Shown here one piece after another: positions 28,671 to 42,154 of a stretch of 64,000 bases of DNA; within the stretch, counting starts at the first letter, position 1; the number at the start of each line of letters is the position of its first letter. Location of the stretch: NCBI RefSeq assembly GCF_034190915.1, contig NW_026947623.1, forward strand, positions 124,001 through 188,000, written 5' to 3'. Made by a program: the position numbers and the translations under genes. Below the pieces are notes generated by a model. It searched no databases. It saw only the letters and a program-made list of their open reading frames with translations, and was not told the origin of the DNA. The stretch is from Cavia porcellus. Its lineage: Eukaryota; Chordata; Mammalia; Rodentia; Caviidae.

Positions 28671-29180
28671 CACCACCCCGTGATGCTTTTCTCACACCTA
28701 GTAGTGAATGTAATGTAACACACACCCATACAATGCGCACCATCCCGTGATGTTTTTCCCACTCCTGCTAGTGAATGTAATGTAACACACACCCATACAA
28801 TGCGCACCACCCCGTGATGTTTTTCTCACTCCTGCTAGTGAATCTAATGTAACACACACCCATACAATGCGCACCACCCCGTGATGTTTTTCTCACTCCT
28901 GCTAGTGAATGTAATGTAACACACACCCATACAATGCGCGCCACCCCGAGATGTTTTTCTCACTCCTACTAGTGAATGTAATGTAACACAAACCCATACA
29001 ATGCGAGCCACCCCGTGATGTTTTTCTCACTCCTACTAGTGAATGTAATGTAACACACACCCATACAATGCGCACCACCCCGTGATGTTTTTCTCACTCC
29101 TACTAGTGAATGAAATGTAACACACACCCATACAATGCGCACCACCCCGTGATGTTTTTCTCACTCCTACTAGTGAATGT

Positions 29181-30000
29181 AATGTAACACACACCCATAC
29201 AATGGGCACCACCCCGTGATGTTTTTCTCACTCCTACTAGTGAATGTAATGTAACACACACCCATACAATGCGCACCATCCCGTGATGTTTTTCTCACTC
29301 CTACTAGTGAATGTAATGTAACACACACCCATACAATGCCCACCACCCCGTGATGTTTTTCTCACTCCTACTAGTGAATGTAATGTAACACACACCCATA
29401 CAATGCGCACCACCCCGTGATGTTTTCCTCACTCCTACTAGTGAATGTAATGTAACACACACCCATACAATGCGCACCACCCCGTGATGTTTCTCTCACT
29501 CCTACTAGTGAATGTAATGTAACACACACCCATACAATGCGCACCACCCCGTGATGTTTCTCTCACTCCTATTAGTGAATGTAATGTAACACACACCCAT
29601 ACAATGCGCACCACCCCGTGATGTTTCTCTCACTCCTACTAGTGAATGTAATGTAACACACACCCATACAATGCGCACCACCCCGTGATGTTTCTCTCAC
29701 TCCTACTAGTGAATGTAATGTAACACACACCCATACAATGCGAACCACCCCGTGATGTTTCTCTCACTCCTACTAGTGAATGTAATGTAACACACACCCA
29801 TACAATGCGCACCACCCCGTGATGTTTCTCTCACTCCTTCTAGTGAATGTAATGTAACACACACCCATACAATGCGCACCACCCCGTGATGTTTCTCTCA
29901 CTCCTACTAGTGAATGTAATGTAACACACACCCATACAATGCCCACCACCCCGTGATGTTTCTCTCACTGCTACTAGTGAATGTAATGTAACACACACCC
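29181..30000. repeat. Satellite spacer between 5057-bp copy 2 and its third relative
   Basis: About twelve monomers. They change from the TTTTTCTCAC type to the TTTCTCTCAC type near 29480. The AATGGGCACC and GCACCATCCC monomers at its left end also occur together at 36.3, 39.7 and 41.4 kb, so this is the flank of a dispersed block. Nothing but satellite is present. Confidence 0.7.
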
Positions 30001-32305
30001 ATACAATGCGCACCACCCCGTGATGTTTGTCTCACTGCTACTAGTGAATGCAATGTAACACACACCCATACAATGCGCACCACCCCGTGTTGTTTTTCTC
30101 ACTCCTACTAGTGAATGTAATGTAACACACACCCATACAATGCGCACCACCCGGTGATGTTTCTCTCACTGCTACTAGTGAATGTAATGTAACACACACC
30201 CATACAATGCGCACCACCCGGTGATGTTTCTCTCACTGCTACTAGTGAATATAATGTAACACACACCCATACAATGCGCACCACCCCGTGATGTTTCTCT
30301 CACTCCTACTAGTGAATGTAATGTAACACACAACCATACAATGCGCACCACCCCGTGATGTTTCTCTCACTCCTACTAGTGAATGTAATGTAACACACAC
30401 CCATACAATGCGCACCCCGCCGTGATGTTTCTCTCACTCCTACTAGTGAATGTAATGTAACACACCCATACAATGCGCACCCCCCCGTGATGTTTCTCTC
30501 ACTCCTACTAGTGAATGTAATGTAACACACACCCATACAATGCGCACCCCCCCGTGATGTTTCTCTCACTGCTACTAGTGAATGTAATGTAACACACACC
30601 CATACAATGCGCACCACCCCGTGATGTTTCTCTCACTCCTACTAGTGAATGTAATGTAACACACACCCATACAATGCGCACCACCCCGTGATGTTTCTCT
30701 CACTCCTACTAGTGAATGTAATGTAACACACACCCATACAATGCGCCCCATCCCGTGATGTTTCTCTCACTCCTACTAGTGAATGTAATGTAACACACAC
30801 CCATACAATGCGCCCCACCCCGTGATGTTTCTCTCACTCCTAGTAGTGAATGCAATGTAACACACACCCATACAATGCGCACCACCCCGTGATGTTTCTC
30901 TCACCCCTACTAGTGAATGTAATGTAACACACACCCATACAATGCGCGCCACCCCGTGATGTTTTTCTCACCCCTACTAGTGAATGTAATGTAACACACA
31001 CCCATACAATGGGCGCCACCCCGTGATGTTTTTCTCACTCCTACTAGAGAATGTAATGTAACACACACCCATACAATGCGCGCCAGCCCGTGATGTTTTT
31101 CTCACTCCTACTAGTGAATGTAATGTAACACACACCCATACAATGCGAGCCACCCCGTGATGTTTTTCTCACTCCTACTAGTGAATGTAATGTAACACAC
31201 ACCCATACAATGCGCACCACCCCGTGATGTTTTTCTCACTCCTACTAGTGAATGTAATGTAACACACACCCATACAATGCGCACCACCCCGTGATGTTTT
31301 TCTCACTCCTACGAGTGAATGTAATGTAACACACACCCATACAATGGGCACCACCCCGTGATGTTTTTCTCACTCCTACTAGTGAATGTAATGTAACACA
31401 CACCCATACAATGCGCACCACCCCGTGATGTTTTTCTCACTCCTACTAGTGAATGTAATGTAACACACACCCATACAATGCGCACCACCCCGTGATGTTT
31501 TTCTCACTCCTACTAGTGAATGTAATGTAACACACACCCATACAATGCGCACCACCCCGTGATGTTTTTCTCACTCCTACTAGTGAATGTAATGTAACAC
31601 ACACCCATACAATGCGCACCACCCCGTGATGTTTTTCTCACTCCTACTAGTGAATGTAATGTAACACACACCCATACAATGCGCACCACCCCGTGATGTT
31701 TTCCTCACTCCTACTAGTGAATGTAATGTAACACACACCCATACAATGCGCACCACCCCGTGATGTTTTCCTCACTCCTACTAGTGAATGTAATGTAACA
31801 CACACCCATACAATGCGCACCACCCCGTGATGTTTTTCCACTCCTACTAGTGAATGTAATGTAACACACACCCATACAATGCACACCACCCCGTGATGAT
31901 TTTCTCACTCCTACTAGTGAATGTAATGTAACACACACCCATACAATGCGCACCACCCCGTGATGTTTTTCTCACTCCTACTAGTCAATGTAATGTAACA
32001 CACACCCATACAATGCGCACCACCCCGTGATGTTTTTCTCACTCCTACTAGTGAATCTAATGTAACACACACCCATACAATGCGCACCACCCCGTGATGT
32101 TTTTCTCACTCCTACTAGTGAATGTAATGTAACACACACCCATACAATGCGCACCACCCCGTGATGTTTTTCTCACTCCTACTAGTGAATGTAATGTAAC
32201 ACACACGATACAATGCGCAGCACCCCGTGATGTTTTTGTCACTCCTACTAGTGAATCTAATATAACACACACCCATAAAATGCGCACCACCCGGCGATGT
32301 TTTTC

Positions 32306-32426
32306 AGCAACCTATCCTACATTGCCACTGCATGTCCCTGACCTCCCCATGCTGACCACCCCGCGGTGCTTTTCTCCATCCTACATTGCCACTCACTGCC
32401 TATCCTAATTCAGACCCTCCGATTCA
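32306..32426. repeat. Diverged satellite pair, element 9 (type a, 1-bp deletion)
   Basis: A type a element in the third relative of the 5057-bp unit. One T is lost (CATGTCCCTG instead of CATGTTCCCTG), giving 121 bp, and the left flank reads CCCGGCGATG. The distance to the next element is 678 bp rather than 746, one monomer less plus the deletion. Confidence 0.85.
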
Positions 32427-32983
32427 CACCACCCCGTGATGTCTTTCTCACTCCTACTAGTGAATGCAATGTAACACACACCCATACAATGCGCACCACA
32501 CCGTGATGATTTTCTCACTCCTACCAGTGAATGTAATGTAACACACACCCATACAATGCGAACCACCACGTGATGTTTTTCTCACTCCTACTAGTCAAGG
32601 TAATTTAACACACACCCATACAATGCGCACCACCCCGTGATGTTTTTCTCACTCCTACTAGTGAATGTAATGTAACACACACCCATACAATGCGCACCAC
32701 CCCGTGATGTTTTTCTCACTCCTACTAGTGAATGTAATGTAACACACACCCATACAATGCGCACCACCCCGTGATGTTTTTCTCACTCCTACTAGTGAAT
32801 GTAATGTAACACACACCCATACAATGCGCACCACCCCGGGATGTTTTTCTCACTCCTACTAGTCAATGTAATGTAACACACACCCATACAATGCGCACCA
32901 CCCCGTGATGTTTTTCTCACTCCTACTAGTGAATCTAATGTAACACACACCAATACAATGCGCACCACCCCGCGATGTTTTTC

Positions 32984-33105
32984 AGAAACCTATCCTACAT
33001 GGCCACTGCATGTTCCCTGACCTCCCCATGCTGACCACCCCGCGGTGTTTTTCTCCATCCTACATTGCCACTCACTGCCTATCCTAATTCAGACCCTCCG
33101 ATTCC
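32984..33105. repeat. Diverged satellite pair, element 10 (type b, intermediate)
   Basis: Its ends are type b (AGAAACC, GATTCC). The middle reads ACCCCGCGGTGTTTTTC, with the type a base at one site and the type b base at the other. It has a private ACATGGCCACTGC. This intermediate form fits its place in the unduplicated relative. Confidence 0.85.
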
Positions 33106-33370
33106 CACCACCCCGTGATGCTTTTCTCACTCCTAGTAGTGAATGTAATGTAACACACACCCATACAATGCGCACCATCCCGTGATGTTTTTGTCACTCC
33201 TACAAGTGAATCTAATTTAACACACACCCATACAATGCGCACCACCCCGTGATGTTTTTCCCACTCCTGCTAGTGAATGTAATGTAACACACACCCATAC
33301 AATGCGCACCACCCCGTGATGTTTTTCTCACTCCTGCTAGTGAATCTAATGTAACACACACCCATTCAAT

Positions 33371-34450
33371 GCACACCACCCCGTGATGTTTCTCTCACCC
33401 CCACTAGTGAATGTAATGTAACACACACCCATTCAATGCACACCACCCCGTGATGTTTCTCTCACCCCTACTAGTGAATGTAATGTAAAACACACGTACA
33501 ATGCGCACCACCCCGTGATGTTTCTCTCACTCCTACTAGTCAATGTAATGTAACACACACCCATACAATGCGCACAACCCCGTGATGTTTCTCTCACTCC
33601 TACTAGTGAATGTAATGTAACACACACCCATACAATGCACACCACCCAGTGATGTTTTTCTCACTCCTACTAGTGAATGTAATGTAACACACACCCATAA
33701 AATGCGCACCACCCCGTGATGTTTTCCTCACTCCTACTAGTGAATGTAATGTAACACACACCCATACAATGCGCACCACCCCGTGATGTTTTCCTCACTC
33801 CTACTAGTGAATGTAATGTAACACACACCCATAAAATGCGCACCACCCCGTGATGTTTTTCTCACTCCTACTAGTCAATGTAATGTAACACACACCCATA
33901 CAATGCGCACCACCCCGTGATGTTTTTCTCACTCCTACTAGTGAATCTAATGTAACACACACCCACACAATGCGCACCACCCCGTGATGTTTTTCTCACT
34001 CCTACTAGTGAATGTAATGTAACACACACCCATACAATGCGCACCACCCCGTGATGTTTTTCTCACTCCTACTAGTGAATGTAATGTAACACACACGATA
34101 CAATGCGCACCACCCCGTGATGTTTTTCTCACTCCTACTAGTGAATGCAATGTAACACACACCCATACAATGCGCACCACCACGTAATGTTTCTCTCACC
34201 CCCACTAGTGAATGTAATGTAACACACACCCATTCAATGCACACCACCCCGTGATGTTTCTCTCACCCCTACTAGTGAATGTAATGTAAAACACACGTAC
34301 AATGCGCACCACCCCGTGATGTTTCTCTCACTCCTACTAGTCAATGTAATGTAACACACACCCATACAAGGCGCACAACCCCGTGATGTTTCTCTCACTC
34401 CTACTAGTGAATGTAATGTAACACACACCCATACAATGCGCACCACCCCA
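33371..34450. repeat. 801-bp duplication, second copy partial
   Basis: The distinctive shortened motif AAAACACACGTAC occurs at 33487 and 34288, 801 bp apart. CACCCCCACTAGTG monomers (33397 and 34198) and a GCGCACAACCCC monomer recur with the same spacing. The homology runs from about 33390 to 33640 and from 34191 to 34440. The intervening part, about 33650-34190, is of the TTTTTCTCAC / TTTTCCTCAC type and contains an ACACACGATAC monomer near 34090 like those in the 5057-bp unit. Confidence 0.75.
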
Positions 34451-35990
34451 TGATGTTTTTCTCACTCCTATTAGTGAATGTAATGTAACACACACCCATA
34501 CAATGCGCACCACCCCGTGATGTTTTTCTCACTCCTATTAGTGAATGTAATGTAACACACACCCATACAATGCGCACCACCCCGTGATGTTTCTCTCACT
34601 CCTACTAGTGAATGTAATGTAACACACACCCATACAATGCGCACCACCCCGTGATGTTTCTCTCACTCCTACTAGTGAATGTAATGTAACACACACCCAT
34701 ACAATGCTCACCACCCCGTGATGTTTCTCTCACTCCTACTAGTGAATGTAATGTAACACACACCCATACAATGCGCACCACCCCGTGATGTTTCTCTCAC
34801 TCCTACTAGTGAATGTAATGTAACACACACCCATACAATGCGCACCACCCCGTGATGTTTCTCTCACTCCTACTAGTGAATGTAATGTAACACACACCCA
34901 TACAATGCGCACCACCCCGTGATGTTTCTCTCACTGCTACTAGTGAATGTAATGTAACACACACCCATACAATGCGCACCACCCCGTTATGTTTCTCTCA
35001 CTGCTACTAGTGAATGTAATGTAACACACACCCATACAATGCGCACCACCCCGTGATGTTTTTCTCACTCCTACTAGTGAATGTAATGTAACACACACCC
35101 ATACAATGCGCACCACCCCGTGATGTTTCTCTCACTCCTACTAGTGAATGTAATGTAACACACACCCATACAATGCGCACCACCCGGTGATGTTTCTCTC
35201 ACTGCTACTAGTGAATGTAATGTAACACACACCCATACAATGCGCACCACTCGGTGATGTTTCTCTCACTGCTACTAGTGAATGTAATGTAACACACACC
35301 CATAAAATGCGCACCACCCCGTGATGTTTCTCTCACTCCTACTAGTGAATGTAATGTAACACACACCCATACAATGCGCACCACCCCGTGATGTTTCTCT
35401 CACTCCTACTAGTGAATGTAATGTAACACACACCCATACAATGCGCACCACCCCGTGATGTTTCTCTCACTCCTACTAGTGAATGTAATGTAACACACAC
35501 CCATACAATGCGCACCCCCCCGTGATGTTTCTCTCACTGCTTCTAGTGAATGTAATGTAACACACACACATACAATGCGCACCACCCCGTGATGTTTCTC
35601 TCACTCCTACTAGTGAATGTAATGTAACACACACCCATACAATGCGCACCACCCCGTGATGTTTCTCTCACTCCTACTAGTGAATGTAATGTAACACACA
35701 CCCATACAATGCGCACCACCCCGTGATGTTTCTCTCACTCCTACTAGTGAATGTAATGTAACACACACCCATACAATGCGCACCACCCCGTGATGTTTCT
35801 CTCACTCCTACTAGTGAATGCAATGTAACACACACCCATACAATACGCACCACCCCGTGATGTTTCTCTCACTGCTACTAGTGAATGTAATGTAACACAC
35901 ACCCATACAATGCACACAACCCCGTGATGTTTTTCTCACCCCTACTAGTGAATGTAATGTAACACACACCCATACAATGCCCGCCACCCC
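34451..35990. repeat. Satellite block, TTTCTCTCAC-type monomers
   Basis: A run of about 23 monomers, mainly TTTCTCTCAC with CCTACT or GCTACT, resembling the left third of the window. Landmark variants include CCCGTTATG near 34985, CCCGGTGATG near 35184, CACTCGGTG near 35249 and GCACCCCCCC near 35512. The CCCGGTG and CACTCGGTG monomers recur together near 38.9 and 40.0 kb. Confidence 0.7.
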
Positions 35991-38900
35991 GTGATGTTTT
36001 TCTCACTCCTACTAGAGAATGTAATGTAACACACACCCATACAATGCGCGCCACCCCGTGAGGTTTTTCTCACTCCTACTAGTGAATGTAATGTAACACA
36101 AACCCATACAATGCGAGCCACCTCGTGATGTTTTTCTCACTCCTACTAGTGAATGTAATGTAACACACACCCATACAATGCGCACCACCCCGTGATGTTT
36201 TTCTCACTCCTACTAGTGAATGAAATGTAACACACACCCATACAATGCGCACCACCCCGTGATGTTTTTCTCACTCCTACTAGTGAATGTAATGTAACAC
36301 ACACCCATACAATGGGCACCACCCCGTGATGTTTTTCTCACTCCTACTAGTGAATGTAATGTAACACACACCCATACAATGCGCACCATCCCGTGATGTT
36401 TTTCTCACTCCTACTAGTGAATGTAATGTAACACACACCCATACAATGCGCACCACCCCGTGATGTTTTTCTCATTCCTACTAGTGAATGTAATGTAACA
36501 CACACCCATACAATGCGCACCACCCCGTGATGTTTTTCTCACTCCTACTAGTGAATGTAATGTAACACACACCCATACAATGCGCACCACCCCGTGATGT
36601 TTCTCTCACTCCTACTAGTGAATGTAATGTAACACACACCCATACAATGCGCACCACCCGGTGATGTTTCTCTCACTGCTACTAGTGAATGTAATGTAAC
36701 ACACACCCATACAATGCGCACCACCCCGTGATGTTTCTCTCACTCCTACTAGTGAATGTAATGTAACACACACCCATACAATGCGCACCACCCCGTGATG
36801 TTTCTCTCACTCCTACTAGTGAATGCAATGTAACACACACCCATACAATGCGCACCACCCCGTGATGTTTCTCTCACCCCTACTAGTGAATGTAATGTAA
36901 CACACACCCATACAATGCACACCACCCCGTGATGATTTTCTCACCCCTACTAGTGAATGTAATGTAACACACACCCATACAATGCGCACCATCCCGTGAT
37001 GTTTCTCTCACTCATACTAGTGAATGTAATGTAACACACACCCATACAATGCGCACCCCCCCGTGATGTTTCTCTCACTGCTACTAGTGAATGTAATGTA
37101 ACACACACCCATACAATGCGCACCACCCCGTGATGTTTCTCTCACTCCTACTAGTGAATGTAATGTAACACACACCCATAAAATGCGCACCACCCCGTGA
37201 TGTTTCTCTCACTCCTACTAGTGAATGTAATGTAACACACACCCATACAATGCGCACCACCCCGTGATGTTTCTCTCACTCCTACTAGTGAATGTAATGT
37301 AACACACACCCATACAATGCGCACCACCCCGTGATGTTTCTCTCACTCCTACTAGTGAATGTAATGTAACACACACCCATACAATGCGCACCACCCCGTG
37401 ATGTTTCTCTCACTCCTACTAGTGAATGCAATGTAACACACACCCATACAATGCACACCACCCCGTGATGTTTTTCTCACCCCTACTAGTGAATGTAATG
37501 TAACACACACCCATACAATGCCCGCCACCCCGTGATGTTTTTCTCACTCCTACTAGAGAATGTAATGTAGCACACACCCATACAATGCGCGCCACCCCGT
37601 GATGTTTTTCTCACTCCTACTAGTGAATGTAATGTAACACAAACCCATACAATGCGAGCCACCCCGTGATGTTTTTCTCACTCCTACTAGTGAATGTAAT
37701 GTAACACACACCCATACAATGCGCACCACCCCGTGATGTTTTTCTCACTCCTACTAGTGAATGAAATGTAACACACACCCATACAATGCGCACCACACCG
37801 TGATGTTTTTCTCACTCCTACTAGTGAATGTAATGTAACACACACCCATACAATGGGCACCACCCCGTGATGTTTTTCTCACTCCTACTAGTGAATGTAA
37901 TGTAACACACACCCATACAATGCGCACCACCCCGTGATGTTTTTCTCACTCCTACTAGTGAATGTAATGTAACACACACCCATACAATGCGCACCACCCC
38001 GTGATGTTTTTCTCACTCCTACTAGTGAATGTAATGTAACACACACCCATACAATGCGCACCACACCGTGATGTTTTTCTCACTCCTACTAGTGAATGTA
38101 ATGTAACACACACCCATACAATGCGCACCACCCCGTGATATTTTTCTCACTCCTACTAGTGAATCTATTGTAACACACACCCATACAATGCGCACCACCC
38201 CGTGATGTTTTCCTCACTCCTACTAGTGAATGTAATGTAACACACACCCATACAATGCGCACCACCCCGTGATGTTTTCCTCACTCCTACTAGTGAATGT
38301 AATGTAACACACACCCATACAATGCGCACGACCCCGTGATGTTTTCTTCACTCATAGTAGTGAATGTAATGTAACACACACCCATACAATGCGCACCACC
38401 CCGTGATGTTTTTCTCACTCCTATTAGTGAATGTAATGTAACACACACCCATACAATGCGGACCACCCCGTGATGATTTTCTCACTCCTACTAGTGAATG
38501 TAATGTAACACACACCCATACAATGCGCACCACCCCGTGATGTTTTTCTCAAGCCTACTAGTCAATGTAATATAACACACACCCATACAATGCGCACAAC
38601 CCCGTGATGTTTTTCTCACTCCTACTAGTGAATCTAATGTAACACACACCCATACAATGCGCACCACCCCGTTATGTTTCTCTCACTGCTACTAGTGAAT
38701 GTAATGTAACACACACCCATACAATGCGCACCTCCCCGTGATGTTTTTCTCACTCTTACTAGTGAATGTAATGTAACACACACCCATACAATGCGCACCA
38801 CCCCGTGATGTTTCTCTCACTCCTACTAGTGAATGTAATGTAACACACACCCATACAATGCGCACCACCCGGTGATGTTTCTCTCACTGCTACTAGTGAA

Positions 38901-41900
38901 TGTAATGTAACACACACCCATACAATGCGCACCACTCGGTGATGTTTCTCTCACTTCTACTAGTGAATGTAATGTAACACACACCCATAAAATGCGCACC
39001 ACCCCGTGATGTTTCTCTCACTCCTACTAGTGAATGTAATGTAACACACACCCATACAATGCGCACCACCCTGTGATGTTTCTCTCACTCCTACTAGTGA
39101 ATGTAATGTAACACACACCCATACAATGCGCACCACCCCGTGATGTTTCTCTCACTCCTACTAGTGAATGTAATGTAACACACACCCATACAATGCGCAC
39201 CCCCCCGTGATGTTTCTCTCACTGCTACTAGTGAATGTAATGTAACACACACCCATACAATGCGCACCCCCCCGTGATGTTTCTCTCACTGCTACTAGTG
39301 AATGTAATGTAACACACACCCATACAATGCGCACCACCCCGTGATGTTTCTCTCACTCCTACTAGTGAATGTAATGTAACACACACCCATACAATGCGCG
39401 CCACCCCGTGATGTTTTTCTCACTCCTACTAGTGAATGTAATGTAACACAAACCCATACAATGCGAGCCACCTCGTGATGTTTTTCTCACTCCTACTAGT
39501 GAATGTAATGTAACACACACCCATACAATGCGCACCACCCCGTGATGTTTTTCTCACTCCTACTAGTGAATGAAATGTAACACACACCCATACAATGCGC
39601 ACCACCCCGTGATGTTTTTCTCACTCCTACTAGTGAATGTAATGTAACACACACCCATACAATGGGCACCACCCCGTGATGTTTTTCTCACTCCTACTAG
39701 TGAATGTAATGTAACACACACCCATACAATGCGCACCATCCCGTGATGTTTTTCTCACTCCTACTAGTGAATGTAATGTAACACACACCCATACAATGCG
39801 CACCACCCCGTGATATTTTTCTCATTCCTACTAGTGAATGTAATGTAACACACACCCATACAATGCGCACCACCCCGTGATGTTTTTCTCACTCCTACTA
39901 GTGAATGTAATGTAACACACACCCATACAATGCGCACCACCCCGTGATGTTTCTCTCACTCCTACTAGTGAATGTAATGTAACACACACCCATACAATGC
40001 GCACCACCCGGTGATGTTTCTCTCACTGCTACTAGTGAATGTAATGTAACACACACCCATACAATGCGCACCACTCGGTGATGTTTCTCTCACTGCTACT
40101 AGTGAATGTAATGTAACACACACCCATAAAATGCGCACCACCCCGTGATGTTTCTCTCACTCCTACTAGTGAATGTAATGTAACACACACCCATACAATG
40201 CGCACCATCCCGTGATGTTTCTCTCACTCATACTAGTGAATGTAATGTAACACACACCCATACAATGCGCACCACCCCGTGATGTTTCTCTCACTTCTAC
40301 TAGTGAATGTAATGTAACACACACCCATACAATGCGCACCCCCCCGTGATGTTTCTCTCACTGCTACTAGTGAATGTAATGTAACACACACCCATACAAT
40401 GCGCACCACCCCGTGATGTTTCTCTCACTCCTACTAGTGAATGTAATGTAACACACACCCATACAATGCGCACCACCCCGTGATGTTTCTCTCACTCCTA
40501 CTAGTGAATGTAATGTAACACACACCCATACAATGCGCACCACCCCGTGATGTTTCTCTCACTCCTACTAGTGAATGCAATGTAACACACACCCATACAA
40601 TGCGCACCACCCCGTGATGTTTCTCTCACCCCTACTAGTGAATGTAATGTAACACACACCCATACAATGCACACCACCCCGTGATGATTTTCTCACTCCT
40701 ACTAGTGAATGTAATGTAACACACACCCATACAATGCGCACCACCCCGTGATGTTTTTCTCACTCCTACTAGAGAATGTAATGTAACACACACCCATACA
40801 ATGCACACCACCCCGTGATGTTTCTCTCACCCCTACTAGTGAATGTAATGTAACACACACCCATACAATGCGCACCACCCCGTGATGTTTCTCTCACCCC
40901 TACTAGTGAATGTAATGTAACACACACCCATACAATGCACACCACCCCGTGATGTTTTTCTCACCCCTACTAGTGAATGTAATGTAACACACACCCATAC
41001 AATGCCCGCCACCCCGTGATGTTTTTCTCACTCCTACTAGAGAATGTAATGTAACACACACCCATACAATGCGCGCCACCCCGTGATGTTTTTCTCACTC
41101 CTACTAGTGAATGTAATGTAACACAAACCCATACAATGCGAGCCACCCCGTGATGTTTTTCTCACTCCTACTAGTGAATGTAATGTAACACACACCCATA
41201 CAATGCGCACCGCCCCGTGATGTTTTTCTCACTCCTACTAGTGAATGAAATGTAACACACACCCATACAATGCGCACCACCCCGTGATGTTTTTCTCACT
41301 CCTACTAGTGAATGTAATGTAACACACACCCATACAATGGGCACCACCCCGTGATGTTTTTCTCACTCCTACTAGTGAATGTAATGTAACACACACCCAT
41401 ACAATGCGCACCATCCCGTGATGTTTTTCTCACTCCTACTAGTGAATGTAATGTAACACACACCCATACAATGCGCACCACCCCGTGATGTTTTTCTCAT
41501 TCCTACTAGTGAATGTAATATAACACACACCCATACAATGCGCACCACACCGTGATGTTTTTCTCACTCCTACTAGTGAATGTAATGTAACACACACCCA
41601 TACAATGCGCACCACCCCGTGATATTTTTCTCACTCCTACTAGTGAATCTATTGTAACACACACCCATACAATGCGCACCACCCCGTGATGTTTTCCTCA
41701 CTCTTACTAGTGAATGTCATGTAACACACACCCATACAATGCGCACGACCCCGTGATATTTTCCTCACTCATACTAGTGAATGTAATGTAACACACACCC
41801 ATACAATGCGCACCACCCCGTGATGTTTTTCTCACTCCTATTAGTGAATGTAATGTAACACACACCCATACAATGCGCACCACCCCGTGATGATTTTCTC

Positions 41901-42154
41901 ACTCCTACTAGTGAATGTAATGTAACACACACCCATACAATGCGCACCACCCCGTGATGTTTTTCTCAAGCCTACTAGTCAATGTAATATAACACACACC
42001 CATACAATGCGCACCACCCCGTGATGTTTTTCTCACTCCTACTAGTGAATCTAATGTAACACACACCCATACAATGCGCACCACCCCGTGATGTTTTTCT
42101 CACTCCTACTAGTGAATGTAATGTAACACACACCCATACAATGCGCACCACCCC
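35991..42154. repeat. Mosaic with four dispersed copies of a variant block
   Basis: The diagnostic monomer ACAAACCCATACAATGCGAG appears with its GCGAGCC at 36113, 37654, 39463 and 41138, spaced 1541, 1809 and 1675 bp, which are exactly 23, 27 and 25 monomers. Each is followed by GAATGAAATG and AATGGGCACC monomers; GCACCATCCC and CTCATTCCT follow in three of the four. The same block ends the 5057-bp units (23946, 29003). Between the blocks are TTTCTCTCAC-type monomers. No other sequence is present. Confidence 0.78.

Larger units (their letters stand above)
24124..29180. repeat. Higher-order repeat, 5057-bp unit, copy 2
   Basis: A tandem copy of the preceding unit with the same order of variants and the same internal 1557-bp duplication. 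At its right end it runs on into monomers with AATGGGCACC (29204) and GCACCATCCC (near 29273). Copy 1 instead jumps at about 24124-24205 back to the start of the unit. This locates the duplication junction. Confidence 0.88.
30001..33370. repeat. Third, shorter relative of the 5057-bp unit
   Basis: The TTTGTCTC monomer at 30026 and the following variants parallel 19041 onwards. From about 31600 the match to 24124-29180 is at an offset of 6060 bp. It carries only one pair of diverged elements (32306 and 32984), then the TAGTAGTG / GCACCATCCC monomers and the TTTCCCACTCCTGCTAG monomer near 33260. It therefore lacks the internal 1557-bp duplication and may show the earlier structure. Small changes include a 2-bp deletion near 30466 (AACACACCCATA) and a 1-bp deletion inside the element at 32306. 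Confidence 0.8.
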
